A stretch of 64,000 nucleotides of DNA from Elusimicrobia bacterium GWF2_62_30 (GCA_001799995.1 MGUK01000098.1:1-64000), one strand, 5' to 3'; counted from the stretch's first letter, positions 48,696 through 59,634 are shown. The notes: a model not told the origin generated them from the sequence alone. Translations and numbers: made by a program.

Positions 48696-49211
48696 ATGAA
48701 AAGTGCCATTGCCTTTATCTTCGTGCTGCTGTTCGCCTGCCGCGCCGCCTCCGCTGCCACCGACGGCGCTGTGACTATGGAACTGCCCATCTCCACCGCC
48801 ATGCTGGCCGGCAATACCACTTCTTTCCAGTCCCCGGCGGGCAAACCGGCGGACCGCATTGTGAGTTTCTGCGATACCCTGCGCCAGCTGCTGACCCCGC
48901 CGCCCGCGGAGAAAGGGAAACTGCCGCCCCGCAAGCCGGCTTACGCCTCGCCGGCGGCCAAAGAGCGCGACAGGCAGGCGGCCGAGAAAGAAGGTACGGC
49001 CCTGAAGCTGTGCGACGCCGCCAGCGCGCAGCGCCAGGCCGCGGAAAGGAACGAGGAGGCGGCCGCGAAAGCCTCCGCCGGCTCCGGTACCGCGGCCGCG
49101 AAGGTGGCGCAGAACCTGCGCAACATGGCGGGGGCCCTGGAGCAGACCGCTATAGTCCTTTACCTGGACGCCTACGAGCTCCGGGCCCTCAACAAAGCCG
49201 TTTCCCGATAA
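48696..49211 (+). CDS. secreted Ala-rich coiled-coil-like protein
   Basis: The product has 171 residues with a signal peptide (IAFIFVLLFACRAASA). A Pro-rich segment is followed by a long Ala/Glu/Lys/Arg-rich helix (residues about 95-165, QRQAAERNEEAAAKAS) that can form a coiled coil. Two cysteines (FCDT and LCDA) may pair. The family is not recognised. A -10-like TATATT lies near 48672. Confidence 0.6.
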   Translation: MKSAIAFIFVLLFACRAASAATDGAVTMELPISTAMLAGNTTSFQSPAGKPADRIVSFCDTLRQLLTPPPAEKGKLPPRKPAYASPAAKERDRQAAEKEGTALKLCDAASAQRQAAERNEEAAAKASAGSGTAAAKVAQNLRNMAGALEQTAIVLYLDAYELRALNKAVSR

Positions 49212-49217
49212 TCCCGC

Positions 49218-50891
49218 TTACTTCCCCGCGGCCTTTAATTTCCGTGTTCTTGCCGCCGGGACGGTTTCCTGCTGCATGAACGGGTACCTGTAGTCGTGCG
49301 GCGGGGTGAAGTTCTCTTTCACCGCGCGCGGGGAGGTCCAGCGCATCATGTTTATGAGCGAGCCGGCCTTGTCGTTGGTGCCGGAGGCCCGGGTGCCGCC
49401 GAAGGGCTGCTGTCCCACGACGGCGCCCGTAGGTTTATCGTTTATGTAGAAGTTCCCGGCCGCGTGCCGCAGCACGTCTTCGGCCCTGAGCACGGCCGCG
49501 CGGTCCTGCGCGAAGATGGCGCCGGTCAGCGCGTAGGGCGAGGTCTCGTCGCAGAGGCGCAGGGTTTCCTCGAACTTGCCGCCGTCGTACACGTGCACGG
49601 TCATCACCGGCCCGAAGATCTCCTCCTCCATCGTCTTGAAGTGCGGGCTGATGGTCTCTATCAGCGTGGGCTGGATGAAATAGCCGCTGGAATCGTCGCA
49701 GCCGCCGCCGGCCAGTATTTTGGCGTCCGGCGCGGCCTCGGCGAAGTCGAGGTAGCCCTTTATCGCGCCGAAGGCGTGCTTGTCTATCACCGCGTTGAAG
49801 AAGTTGGTGAAGTCCTCTGCCGGGCCCATCTTGATCCCTTTTATCTGGTCCACCAGGTCGTCCTTGATGGAGTTCCAGACCGAGCGCGGGATATAGGCGC
49901 GGCTGGCGGCCGAGCATTTCTGGCCCTGGTATTCGTAGGCGCCACGGATCAGCGCGCATTTCAGCGCCTCGGGGTCGCAGGATTCGTGCGCGAAGATGAA
50001 GTCCTTGCCGCCGGTCTCGCCCACCACGCGCGGGTAGCCGCGGTACTTGCTGAAGTTCCCCGTGATGCTCTTCCACATGCCGTTGAAAACGCCGGTGGAG
50101 CCGGTGAAGTGCAGCCCCATCAGGTCGCGGCTGTCTATCACCGGGTTGCCTACCTCGGCGCCGGAGCCGGGCAGCATGTTGATGGCGCCGTCGGGCAGGC
50201 CGGCGGCCTGCCAGAGTTTCATCAGGAAGTAGCCGGAGTAGACCGCCGAGGAGGCCGGCTTCCAGATGACGGTATTGCCCATTATGGCCGGCGCCGTCGG
50301 GAGGTTCCCCGCTATCGAAGTGAAGTTGAACGGTGTCACCGCGAACACGAAGCCTTCTAGCGGCCTGTAATCCACGTAGTTCCAGTTGCCCGAGGGCGAG
50401 AGCGGCTGCTGGTTATAGATCTGCTCGGCGAACCAGGTGTTGAAGCGGTAAAAGTCCACCAGCTCGCAGGCGGAGTCGATCTCGGCCTGGTACGGGTTCT
50501 TGGACTGGCCTATCATCGTGGCGGCGTTGAGGGTCTGGCGCCAGGTGGTGGCCAGCAGTTCGCCGGCTTTCAGGAAGACGGCCGCGCGGGCGCGCCAGGG
50601 CATGCGGCCCCAGGTCTCGCGGGCCGCGGCGGCGGCCCTCACGGCCAGTTCCACCTCTTTCGGCCCGGCTTTGTGGTAGCGGCCTATCACCTTCTTGTTC
50701 TCATGCGGGACCACTATGTCCGCGGTGCGGCCGGTGCGGATCTCGCGGCCGCCTATGATGAGGGGGATGTCTATTACCTGGCCCCTGAGCTCGCCGATCT
50801 TGGCCCTGAGTTCCTTGCGCTCGGGCGTACCGGGCGCGTAGGTCAGCAGCGGTTCGTTGACGGGTTCGGGTATCTGGAAAATAGTGTTCAT
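49218..50891 (-). CDS. pruA: 1-pyrroline-5-carboxylate dehydrogenase
   Basis: The product has 557 residues, an aldehyde dehydrogenase superfamily member of the P5C type. Marks are AVTPFNFTSIAGNLP, the general base in VGETGGKDF, the catalytic Cys in YQGQKCSAASRAY and the cofactor-site EEEIFGPVMTVHVY. It oxidises glutamate semialdehyde to glutamate with NAD. No proline dehydrogenase gene is in the window, so its substrate may come from arginine or from a distant enzyme. Divergent from the LysR regulator. Confidence 0.93.
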   Translation of the reverse strand: MNTIFQIPEPVNEPLLTYAPGTPERKELRAKIGELRGQVIDIPLIIGGREIRTGRTADIVVPHENKKVIGRYHKAGPKEVELAVRAAAAARETWGRMPWRARAAVFLKAGELLATTWRQTLNAATMIGQSKNPYQAEIDSACELVDFYRFNTWFAEQIYNQQPLSPSGNWNYVDYRPLEGFVFAVTPFNFTSIAGNLPTAPAIMGNTVIWKPASSAVYSGYFLMKLWQAAGLPDGAINMLPGSGAEVGNPVIDSRDLMGLHFTGSTGVFNGMWKSITGNFSKYRGYPRVVGETGGKDFIFAHESCDPEALKCALIRGAYEYQGQKCSAASRAYIPRSVWNSIKDDLVDQIKGIKMGPAEDFTNFFNAVIDKHAFGAIKGYLDFAEAAPDAKILAGGGCDDSSGYFIQPTLIETISPHFKTMEEEIFGPVMTVHVYDGGKFEETLRLCDETSPYALTGAIFAQDRAAVLRAEDVLRHAAGNFYINDKPTGAVVGQQPFGGTRASGTNDKAGSLINMMRWTSPRAVKENFTPPHDYRYPFMQQETVPAARTRKLKAAGK

Positions 50892-50961
50892 CTTGGTCCT
50901 CCTGTGAAGCTGTCGGGATTATGGTAATATTTTGCGGCATATTAGTATAATTCATAGTGTT

Positions 50962-50974
50962 CATACGGAGTATG
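50962..50974. promoter_or_regulatory. candidate LysR binding site
   Basis: CATAC-GGA-GTATG is a perfect interrupted palindrome between the divergent pruA and lysR-type genes, 22 bp before the regulator's ATG. AT-rich TTAGTATAATTCAT next to it supplies possible -10 elements. Confidence 0.45.
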
Positions 50975-50996
50975 CACCGAATTCATATCGCCGAAC

Positions 50997-51899
50997 ATGC
51001 CCCTGGACCTTTACCAGCTTAAGACCTTCTTCGCCGTGGCGCAGACGCTCAATTATACGGAGGCGTCCCGAAGGCTGTTCCTGACGCAGCCGGCGGTAAG
51101 CCACGCCGTGGCCAAGCTCGAGCGCGGCCTCAAGGAAGACCTTTTCAAGAAGGCCGGCGGCAAGCTCTCCCTCACCGAGACCGGCAAAATACTTTATAAG
51201 ACCTGCGAGGCCGTGTTCTACGAGCTGGAGAAGGCCGAAGAGCAGATAGCCGGCGCGAAGAAGAACAACACCGGCACGATACGCCTGGGCGCCACGGTAG
51301 AGTTCGGCACCACGCTGCTGGTAAAGTACCTGAAGGGCTTCGTGACGAAGAACCCGGGCGTCCATATCGATTTCCAGTTCCGCCACGAGCTGCTGAAGCC
51401 GCTCCTGAACGACGAGCTGGACATAATCATAGACTGCAAGAACCACAGGGCGGACGGAGTGGAGAAGGTGCCGCTGTTCCGCGAGGAATACGCGGTGATC
51501 GCGTCCGCGGAATTCATAAAGAGGAACCGCATAAAGGCTCCGGCCGACCTGGCGGCCTGCAATGTGCTGTCGCTGGACAAGGGCGCGCAGTGGTGGGGGA
51601 ATTTTCTCAACGCCCTGCCGCCCTCCGGCCGGCCCGAGCTGGGCAATATCACGGAAATAAACCATATCCGGGGAATAATCAACGCGGCCATCGAATCCCT
51701 CGGCATAGGCTTTGTGCCCAGGTATTGCGTGCTGAAAGAACTAAAAGCGAAAATATTGGTGAACGTTTTTCCTCAGCTCAAGCTGCTGGAGGATAACTTC
51801 TACGTGTATCAGAAAACAAAAAGAGCCGGTCTAGAGCGGCACCGCAATTTGGTGGCGTATCTTAAGAACATAAAAGCCACGCAGCTGGAGCGGGCTTGA
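50997..51899 (+). CDS. LysR-family transcriptional regulator
   Basis: The product has 300 residues. The winged HTH is residues 3-62 (LYQLKTFFAVAQTLNYTEAS, TQPAVSHAVAKLE). Residues 90-300 are the effector-binding domain. Located at the head of the tungsten island and divergent from pruA, it could control either side. The gap to the next gene is only 15 nt, so it may also be co-transcribed with the island. Confidence 0.9.
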   Translation: MPLDLYQLKTFFAVAQTLNYTEASRRLFLTQPAVSHAVAKLERGLKEDLFKKAGGKLSLTETGKILYKTCEAVFYELEKAEEQIAGAKKNNTGTIRLGATVEFGTTLLVKYLKGFVTKNPGVHIDFQFRHELLKPLLNDELDIIIDCKNHRADGVEKVPLFREEYAVIASAEFIKRNRIKAPADLAACNVLSLDKGAQWWGNFLNALPPSGRPELGNITEINHIRGIINAAIESLGIGFVPRYCVLKELKAKILVNVFPQLKLLEDNFYVYQKTKRAGLERHRNLVAYLKNIKATQLERA

Positions 51900-51914
51900 A
51901 CTAAAGGAGCTGCG

Positions 51915-52949
51915 ATGAAAAATATCTTTGTATTGAGCGCGGGACTGCTGCTTTGCGCCGGGTCCGGGCTTGCTTTCGCCTCGGCCGACAACAACGACGC
52001 GACAAATAACTTTTACGACAACACCGAGCCTGCCGCGCTGCCGCTGCAGAAGCTGGAAATAGCCGGCGAGGTCTCCAACCCGGGGCCGGTGGATTTTACG
52101 AAGCTGGCCAAGCGCCAGGTTGTAGTCAAGGAAACCGTGCTGGATGAGGCCGGCAAGCCTAAGTTCGTGGGGGCGTACACATATGAAGGCTACTCGCTTT
52201 TCGATATCCTCAACACTGCTGTCCTGGACAAGCGCAACAAGTTCGATTTCGCGCCGGTAATCGACGTCTACGTCGAGATAGAAAACTTTTCCGGCGACAA
52301 AGCGGTGTTCAGCTGGGGAGAGCTCTATTATCCGAACGACCTGCATAAGGTGATCATCGCCGCTTCGGCCGCGCGCATAGTGCCCTCCAAGACCAGGGAC
52401 CTGTGGCCGCTGCCGCTGCGGTCGAAGCTGGTGGCCGCCAACGACCTGGTCAGCGAGAGGAACATAGAGGAACCGGTGAAGATAACGGTGAAGTCTTACC
52501 CGAAGTCGCTGGCGGTGGAGAAGGGGCTGTCGCCGATGTACGCCCCGGCCATCTCCGTCTTCTACGGGGAGGAAAAGAAGGCGGAGCTGACGGACTTTCC
52601 CGTCGGGCTCAGCACTCAGACCTACGAGACCGTCTTCTACGGCCGCGGCAAGGGCATCCACAGCACCACGCCTTTTGCCGGCGTCATGCTCAAGGACGTG
52701 CTCAAACCGTATTACCCGTTCAACCGCGAGAACCTCAGGACCGGCATGTTCTGCGTGGCGGCCAGGGACGGCTACCGCGCGGCCGTCTCGTATTCGGAGC
52801 TGTTCAACCGCAACGACCAGCGGGAATTCCTGCTGGTGAAGACCGCTCCCGACGAGGACGGCGGGTTGTTCAGGACCTTCCCCGCCCCGGATTTCTTCTC
52901 GGACAGGGCGGTGCGGTCCGTAAGCGCGATCTATTTTCAGGACAGGTAA
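51915..52949 (+). CDS. periplasmic protein with two molybdopterin-oxidoreductase-like domains
   Basis: The product has 344 residues with a signal peptide (LSAGLLLCAGSGLAFA). Residues 45-190 resemble the sulfite-oxidase-type molybdopterin-binding fold (LEIAGEVSNPGPVDFTKLA, YTYEGYSLFDILNTAV). Residues 200-344 look like a second, shorter copy (FAGVMLKDVLKPYYPF). No cysteine sits at the usual metal-ligand place, so cofactor binding is doubtful. Its place before the porin and tupABC suggests a tungstate- or cofactor-related role in the periplasm. Confidence 0.65.
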   Translation: MKNIFVLSAGLLLCAGSGLAFASADNNDATNNFYDNTEPAALPLQKLEIAGEVSNPGPVDFTKLAKRQVVVKETVLDEAGKPKFVGAYTYEGYSLFDILNTAVLDKRNKFDFAPVIDVYVEIENFSGDKAVFSWGELYYPNDLHKVIIAASAARIVPSKTRDLWPLPLRSKLVAANDLVSERNIEEPVKITVKSYPKSLAVEKGLSPMYAPAISVFYGEEKKAELTDFPVGLSTQTYETVFYGRGKGIHSTTPFAGVMLKDVLKPYYPFNRENLRTGMFCVAARDGYRAAVSYSELFNRNDQREFLLVKTAPDEDGGLFRTFPAPDFFSDRAVRSVSAIYFQDR

Positions 52950-52979
52950 CAGGAGCGGAAAAATAACAGGAGCGAAAAG

Positions 52980-54245
52980 ATGAGAAACAAAATGCTGTTT
53001 GTTCCCGCGCTGCTGGCGCTCTGTGCCGTTTCCGCCGCGGCGCAGGAAGCGGTGAATGCCGCCTGGAAGACCAGTTTCAGGCTGGACGAACGGGTGCGCG
53101 TGGAGCGCAAGGATAATTTTGACTTCAATAACGCCACCGACGACCACGGCGGCTACCTGTACCAGCGCATCAGGCTCAACGTAAAAAAAGAGCTGCCCGG
53201 CAAATACGAGTTCTTCGCCGAAGGCGTGGACGCGCAGGAGGCTTCTTATAACCTGCCCCGGCCGGCGCAGGACGACGTTTTCGACCTGCACCAGGCCTAT
53301 GCCAGGGTGACCGGGCTCTGGGCGGACCTGCCGCTGGAGCTGAAAGTGGGCAGGCAGGAATTCCAGTACGGTAAATCGCGCCTGCTGGGGGCTCCTTCCT
53401 GGAATAACAGGATGTCGCACCTGGACGCGGCCGTGCTTAAATACAAGAAGAACGGCCTCGCCGCCGACGTCTTCTACGGCTCCCGTATCACCTACCAGAG
53501 GGACAATTGGAACGAGCCCAACCGGCACGATATGCTGTCCGGCTTGTACGTGAGCTACCGCAAGGACAAGGACGCCCCGCTGGCCGAGGCGTATTTCCTC
53601 TCCAACCAGGACAGCCAGGACCTTGCCGCGCTGAACCGGCACACCGCCGGGTTGCGCGCCCAGGCCAACCTGCCGCTGGGCCTGGCGCTGGACGCGGAAC
53701 TGCCCTACCAGTTCGGCAGGAGCGCGGGCAAGGACGTTTACGCCTGGGCTCTGCACGCCGACCTGAGCCGCGAGTTCAAAGGCAAGTGGAGCCCACGGGC
53801 CGCCGCCGCCTACAACTTCGCCAGCGGCGACAAGGACAAGAACGACGGCGAGAACAACAGCTTTACGCCGCTCTACCAGTTCACCCACGACCCGTACGGC
53901 GTGATGGACCTCTTCCGCTGGCAGAACATGAAGGACGCGGAGCTGGAGCTTTCCGTGAAGCCTCTCGCCGAAGTCAAAGTGACAGCCGGGACCAGCGTGT
54001 TCTGGCTGGCGCGCACCAGCGACTACTGGTACGACTACACCGGGAGGAAAGTGAGGCCGACCATCGCTTCCGCCGCCAGTCCTTATGCCGGGCAGGAAGT
54101 ATCGCTGCTGCTCAAGTGGGACCTGGGCCACGGCGCCATGCTGGACGCGGGCTATGCCCATTTCTTCGCCGGGCGCTACCTGAAGGACACCGGCGCGCAT
54201 GACGACGCCGATTACGGCTACCTGCAGCTCGGCTTCAAGCTGTAA
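52980..54245 (+). CDS. alginate-export-type outer-membrane porin
   Basis: The product has 421 residues with a signal peptide (LFVPALLALCAVSAAAQ). The remainder is a series of amphipathic beta strands with aromatic girdles, matching the alginate-export porin type (ELKVGRQEFQYGKSRLLG, HFFAGRYLKDTGAHDDADY) and ending in a terminal Leu. It sits between the periplasmic molybdopterin-fold protein and tupA in a same-strand run. Passage of tungstate or a small organic substrate through it is inference. Confidence 0.8.
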   Translation: MRNKMLFVPALLALCAVSAAAQEAVNAAWKTSFRLDERVRVERKDNFDFNNATDDHGGYLYQRIRLNVKKELPGKYEFFAEGVDAQEASYNLPRPAQDDVFDLHQAYARVTGLWADLPLELKVGRQEFQYGKSRLLGAPSWNNRMSHLDAAVLKYKKNGLAADVFYGSRITYQRDNWNEPNRHDMLSGLYVSYRKDKDAPLAEAYFLSNQDSQDLAALNRHTAGLRAQANLPLGLALDAELPYQFGRSAGKDVYAWALHADLSREFKGKWSPRAAAAYNFASGDKDKNDGENNSFTPLYQFTHDPYGVMDLFRWQNMKDAELELSVKPLAEVKVTAGTSVFWLARTSDYWYDYTGRKVRPTIASAASPYAGQEVSLLLKWDLGHGAMLDAGYAHFFAGRYLKDTGAHDDADYGYLQLGFKL

Positions 54246-54257
54246 GAGGAATTACAA

Positions 54258-55097
54258 ATGATTAAAAAGATATTAGCGGGTTTGTGCCTGGCGGCTTTTG
54301 TCTCGCCGCTGTTCCAGGCCGGGGCGCAGGACGCGCCCCCGGTCAAGAACAAGACCTTGATCCTTGCCACCACCACCAGCGTGCAGGATACCGGGCTGCT
54401 CGACATCCTGATAGACGCCTTTCAGAAGGGCGGGGAGTATACCGTGAAACCGGTGGCCGTCGGCTCAGGACAGGCCATGCAGATGGGGAAGATGGGCGAG
54501 GCGGATCTCCTCTGGGTGCACAGCCCGGACGACGAGAAGCAGTTCGTGGCCGAGGGCTACGGCACCGACAGGACCACGTTCATGCACAACGACTTCGTGG
54601 TGCTCGGCCCTGCCTCCGACCCGGCGAAGATAAAGAAAGAGAAGAAAGCGGCGGACGCTTTCGCGAAGATAGCGGCTTCCGGCGCGCTGTTCGTCTCGCG
54701 CGGGGATAAGTCCGGCACGCACAAGAAGGAACTGCAGCTCTGGGAGCTCGCCAAGGCGAAGCCCGCGGCCGAGAAGTACCTGGAAGCCGGCCAGGGCATG
54801 GCCGCCACGGTAAAGATAGCCAATGAGAAGGAAGCCTATGTCCTGGCCGACAGGTCCAGCTACCTGTCTCTGAAGAAGAACCTGTCGCTGAAGATACTTA
54901 GCGAAGGCGACGAGGCTCTGCTCAACCGCTACAGCCTTATCCTGGTGAACCCCGAAAAGTTCCCCAAGGCCAATGCGGCCGGGGCGCGGGCTTTCTTCGA
55001 CTTTTTGCTCTCGAAGAAGACGAAGAAGATAGTGGAGAATTTCGGCGTGGAGAAGTACGGCAAGAAGCTGTTCTTTTACGACTACAAAGTGAAGTAG
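54258..55097 (+). CDS. tupA: tungstate-binding protein TupA
   Basis: The product has 279 residues with a signal peptide (ILAGLCLAAFVSPLFQAGA). The oxyanion-binding start is LATTTSVQDTGLLDIL, which separates TupA from ModA. Further marks are GSGQAMQMGKMGEADLLWVHSP and SRGDKSGTHKKE. It captures tungstate in the periplasm for TupBC. Confidence 0.93.
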   Translation: MIKKILAGLCLAAFVSPLFQAGAQDAPPVKNKTLILATTTSVQDTGLLDILIDAFQKGGEYTVKPVAVGSGQAMQMGKMGEADLLWVHSPDDEKQFVAEGYGTDRTTFMHNDFVVLGPASDPAKIKKEKKAADAFAKIAASGALFVSRGDKSGTHKKELQLWELAKAKPAAEKYLEAGQGMAATVKIANEKEAYVLADRSSYLSLKKNLSLKILSEGDEALLNRYSLILVNPEKFPKANAAGARAFFDFLLSKKTKKIVENFGVEKYGKKLFFYDYKVK

Positions 55098-55113
55098 CCG
55101 CCGGGCCGTACAC

Positions 55114-55811
55114 ATGGACTTCATTTACGACGGATTTATAAAAGGGATAGCCCTCATACTTAGCCGTGACCCGGAAATAGCCGGGGTGGTGCGGATGTCC
55201 CTGTACGTGTCCGTCTTCTCTACGCTCATCGCGGTTTTTATCGGGGTGCCGTTGGGCGCCGTCATCGCGGTAAAGAAGTTCCCCTTAAAAAAGATAGTCA
55301 TTTCGGTCATCAATACCGGCATGGGCCTGCCCCCGGTGGTGGTCGGCCTGCTGGTGATGCTGCTGCTCGCCCGCAGCGGCCCGCTGGCCTTCCTCGGCTG
55401 GCTTTATACCCCGGCAGGCATGGTCCTGGCGCAGGTGATCATAGCCGCGCCGGTGATAACCGCGCTGTCCATGGCGGCCATGCAGAGCCTCGACCGGAAA
55501 TTCTACCTGCAGATGCTGACCCTGGGCGCCGGGCAATGGCAGGCGCTCTGGGTCTGCCTCAAGGAAGTGAAGCTTTCGATCCTGGCGGCGGTCATAGCCG
55601 GGTTCGGCAGCGTTATCTCCGAGGTGGGCGCCGTGATGATGGTGGGCGGCAATATCCGCCACCAGACGCGCGTGCTGACCACGGCCACCGTGATGGAAAC
55701 CCAGATGGGCAATTTCGACACGGCCATCGCCCTGGGGCTGATCCTGCTGGCCATCACTTTCCTCATCAATATCGCGCTGACTTTCATACAGCAGCGCCGG
55801 GCGGCCGCGGA

Positions 55812-55815
<4 letters not shown>
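55114..55815 (+). CDS. tupB: tungstate ABC permease TupB
   Basis: The product has 233 residues with five to six membrane helices and the EAA-like loop around QMLTLGAGQWQALW. GFGSVISEVGAVMMVGGNI is typical of TupB. It overlaps tupC by 4 nt (ATGA). Confidence 0.92.
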
Positions 55816-56870
<1,055 letters not shown>

Positions 56871-56873
56871 GCC

Positions 56874-58055
56874 ATGATAACTTTCGAAGAAGCCATAAAA
56901 ATAGTTCTTAAACACGCGAAGCCGCTGCCGCCGGTGCAGACCCGCATCGAGGACGCCGTGGGCCGCGTGCTGCTGGAGGACATCCGGTCCGGCCTTGAGA
57001 TGCCCCCTTTCAATAAGTCCGCCGTGGACGGGTACGCCGTACGCGCCGCCGAAGCCGCGCCCGGCCGCGAGCTGCGCAACGCGGGCCTGGTGCAGGCCGG
57101 CGCCGAGTTTAAGGGCAAACTCCGCCCCGGCGACTGCGTGAAGATAATGACCGGCGCGCCGGTGCCTGCCGGCGCCGACGCCGTGGTGATGGTGGAAGAC
57201 ACCTCCGAAAAAGACGGCCGGGTAAAATTCGAGGCCGGCATAAAGAAAGGCGCCAATATAGCCGTGCGCGGCGAGGATATAAAGAAGGGGCAGAAGATCC
57301 TGGCGCGCGGGACGGTGCTGGCCGTTTCCCAGATAGCCGCGCTGGCCGCCGTCGGGCGCAGCCACGTTAAAACAGGCGCGCTGCCGGCCGTAGCGCTCAT
57401 CAACACGGGCGGGGAAATAGTGCCCCCCGGCGCAAAACTGGGCCGCAACCGCATCTATAACAGCAACGGCCCCATGCTTAGCGCCCTGCTCAAGACCGAC
57501 GGCATAAGCGCCGCGCCGGTGATAGCGCACGACGACGAGAATACGCTTAAGGCGGCCATAGGCAAAGCCCTGAAGTCGGACATCGTCCTGATCTCCGGCG
57601 GGGTCTCCATGGGCGACTACGACCTGGTCCCCGGCGTGCTCAAGGCCCTGGGCGTGAAAACCCTTTTCCACAAGGTGCGCGTGCGCCCCGGCAAGCCGAT
57701 GTTCTTCGGCGTAAAAGGGGACAGGCTGGTTTTCGGGATACCAGGCAACCCGGTGGCGAATTTCATGGCCTACCTGGCCTATATACGGCCGGCCATCCGC
57801 AAACTGGGCGGCCGGGCCGACTACGCGCCGCGTTTCCTCGACGGGACCTGCGCCGCCGCGTTCGAGCCGCGCACGCCGCGCCGCGCCCTGGTGCTTTCCA
57901 ACGTGAGCGCTAAGACCGGGTATTCCCTTTGCGAAGTTTCCAACAACGGTTCCGCCGACATCCTGGCCCTGGCAGAAGCCAATGGCTTCACCATGGTAAA
58001 AGAAGGCGGCTCCATAAAAAAAGGCGGTAAAGCTAAATTTATCTCATGGCTGTAG
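56874..58055 (+). CDS. moeA: molybdopterin molybdenum/tungsten transferase MoeA
   Basis: The product has 393 residues. Marks are PPFNKSAVDGYAV, TGAPVPAGADAVVMVEDT, SGGVSMGDYDLVPG and GKPMFFGVKG, followed by GIPGNPVANF. It inserts Mo or W into the adenylated cofactor. It begins 3 nt after tupC and overlaps moaA by 10 nt, so metal uptake and insertion are co-transcribed. Confidence 0.95.
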   Translation: MITFEEAIKIVLKHAKPLPPVQTRIEDAVGRVLLEDIRSGLEMPPFNKSAVDGYAVRAAEAAPGRELRNAGLVQAGAEFKGKLRPGDCVKIMTGAPVPAGADAVVMVEDTSEKDGRVKFEAGIKKGANIAVRGEDIKKGQKILARGTVLAVSQIAALAAVGRSHVKTGALPAVALINTGGEIVPPGAKLGRNRIYNSNGPMLSALLKTDGISAAPVIAHDDENTLKAAIGKALKSDIVLISGGVSMGDYDLVPGVLKALGVKTLFHKVRVRPGKPMFFGVKGDRLVFGIPGNPVANFMAYLAYIRPAIRKLGGRADYAPRFLDGTCAAAFEPRTPRRALVLSNVSAKTGYSLCEVSNNGSADILALAEANGFTMVKEGGSIKKGGKAKFISWL

Positions 58056-59002
58056 AATATCTCAGGCTTTCGCTTACGGACAGGTGCAATTTCAACTGCA
58101 TCTACTGCACGCCTTTGGAAAAGAAAGGCTACCTGGAGCATGACGAGCTGCTGCGGCACGAGGAAATAGCGCGCGCCGCGGCGGCCTTCGTGAAGGCGGG
58201 GGTGAAAAAGATACGGCTGACCGGAGGCGAGCCGCTGCTCAAGAAGAATATCGTCGGGCTGGCGGGGATGCTTAAAGCCATTCCCGGCCTTAAGGAACTG
58301 GCGCTGACCACCAACGGCGTGCTGCTGCCCGAACTGGCCCGCCCGCTGCGCGCGGCCGGTGTGGACGGGGTGAATATCAGCCTGAACTCCCTCAAGAAAA
58401 GCACTTTTAAAAAAATTACCGGGTCAGACAGCTTCGACAAGGTCTGGGCCGGGCTGCAGGCCGCCTTAAAAGCCGGCTTCAAAAAAGTGAAGCTCAACGT
58501 CATCATAATGCGCGGCATAAACGACGGCGAGATAGAAGACTTCGCCCGCCTGTCGCTGAAATACCCGCTGTCCGTGCGTTTCATAGAATTCTTCCCGGTC
58601 AATAAACGCTCCACCCGCCTTAAAGACGCCCTGTTCCCCACGGCCGAACTCAAGGCGCGCATAGAAGCCGCCTTCGGCAAGCTGCGCCCCGCCGGCGGCA
58701 AAAAGATAGGCGGCCCCGTCCGGCGCTATAAATTAAAAGGCGCAAAAGGCGGCATAGGCTTCATAAGCGGCCGCAGCGACTACTTCTGCGGCAGCTGTAC
58801 CCGTGTAAGGATGGACTGCATCGGCCGCGTCTACCCCTGCCTGTTCTCGCCGCCCACCCACGCCCTGCGCGACCTCATCCGGGACGGCGCCACCGACGCC
58901 CAGCTCGCCAGGTATATAAAAAAGGCTTTTATAGTAAAATCTCATTACCGGAAGGACTCCCCGACCGCCGGCCACATAGAAATGAGCAGCATCGGCGGCT
59001 AG
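58046..59002 (+). CDS. moaA: GTP 3',8-cyclase MoaA
   Basis: The product has 318 residues. The radical-SAM cluster is CNFNCIYC near residues 13-20. The second 4Fe-4S site is CGSCTRVRMDCIGRVYPC near 250-267, and the chain ends SSIGG, with the C-terminal GG used in catalysis. It starts molybdopterin synthesis from GTP. Confidence 0.95.
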   Translation: MAVEYLRLSLTDRCNFNCIYCTPLEKKGYLEHDELLRHEEIARAAAAFVKAGVKKIRLTGGEPLLKKNIVGLAGMLKAIPGLKELALTTNGVLLPELARPLRAAGVDGVNISLNSLKKSTFKKITGSDSFDKVWAGLQAALKAGFKKVKLNVIIMRGINDGEIEDFARLSLKYPLSVRFIEFFPVNKRSTRLKDALFPTAELKARIEAAFGKLRPAGGKKIGGPVRRYKLKGAKGGIGFISGRSDYFCGSCTRVRMDCIGRVYPCLFSPPTHALRDLIRDGATDAQLARYIKKAFIVKSHYRKDSPTAGHIEMSSIGG

Positions 59003-59022
59003 GCCGCGGCCAAAGGAAATTT

Positions 59023-59454
59023 ATGATAGACGTAGGCGCGAAGAAAGACACCAAACGCATAGCCAAAGCCCGGGCGTACATCCGCCTCAATAAAGAAATA
59101 GTAGCCCTCATAAAAGCCAACAAGCTCCCCAAAGGCGACGTCCTCCAGGCCGCCCGCTTCGCCGGCATCCTAGCCGCCAAGAACACCGCCGGCCTCATCC
59201 CCCTCTGCCACAACCTCCCCCTTAATTTCGTCGGCGTAGAATTCGAAGTCCAAAAAGAAGGCGTCCTCATAAACACCGAAGCCCGCTGCACCGGCAAAAC
59301 CGGCGTAGAAATGGAAGCCCTCACAGCCGCCAGCACCGCCGCCCTCACCATTTACGACATGTGCAAGATGTTCGCCCAGGACCTGGAGATCACCGACGTG
59401 TATCTGCTCGAAAAGTCCGGCGGCAAAAGCGGCCTCTATAAACGAAAGAAGTAA
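59023..59454 (+). CDS. moaC: cyclic pyranopterin monophosphate synthase MoaC
   Basis: The product has 143 residues, short for the family (about 160). Active-site segments IPLCHNLPL, GVEMEALTAAS and YDMCKM are intact. It converts the MoaA product to cPMP. Confidence 0.93.
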   Translation: MIDVGAKKDTKRIAKARAYIRLNKEIVALIKANKLPKGDVLQAARFAGILAAKNTAGLIPLCHNLPLNFVGVEFEVQKEGVLINTEARCTGKTGVEMEALTAASTAALTIYDMCKMFAQDLEITDVYLLEKSGGKSGLYKRKK

Positions 59455-59502
59455 TAGTTGTCTGCAAAGCTTTTGTTCTTATTGGATAATTGGTGCCTGC
59501 GA

Positions 59503-59634
59503 AGGGCTGACGCGGGGACCGGGTAAGAAAAACCTTCCGACGACCGAGCCTTGCGTAAGCGGCGAGGGAGGAGGATGAGCGACGGGCACGGTGTGCCCTA
59601 GCGCGTTTTTCGACCCGGTCCCCGAGGCAGCCCT
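59503..59634. ncRNA. long structured element between moaC and the MOSC gene
   Basis: A composite stem joins AGGGCTG, GGGGACCGGGT and GAAAAAC (59503-59533) to GTTTTTC, ACCCGGTCCCC and CAGCCCT (59605-59634): 25 pairs with two short internal loops. The 71-nt apex contains GGGCAC-GGT-GTGCCC and a GC-GTAA-GC tetraloop-like part. It may be a riboswitch-like leader, a non-coding RNA or a MITE; the family is not identified. The rest of the 204-nt gap shows no gene. Confidence 0.55.

Noticed and set aside
59503-59634. Firm call of a molybdenum cofactor riboswitch
   Set aside because: Position is suggestive, but the consensus could not be matched by eye; it is reported only as an unidentified structured element.
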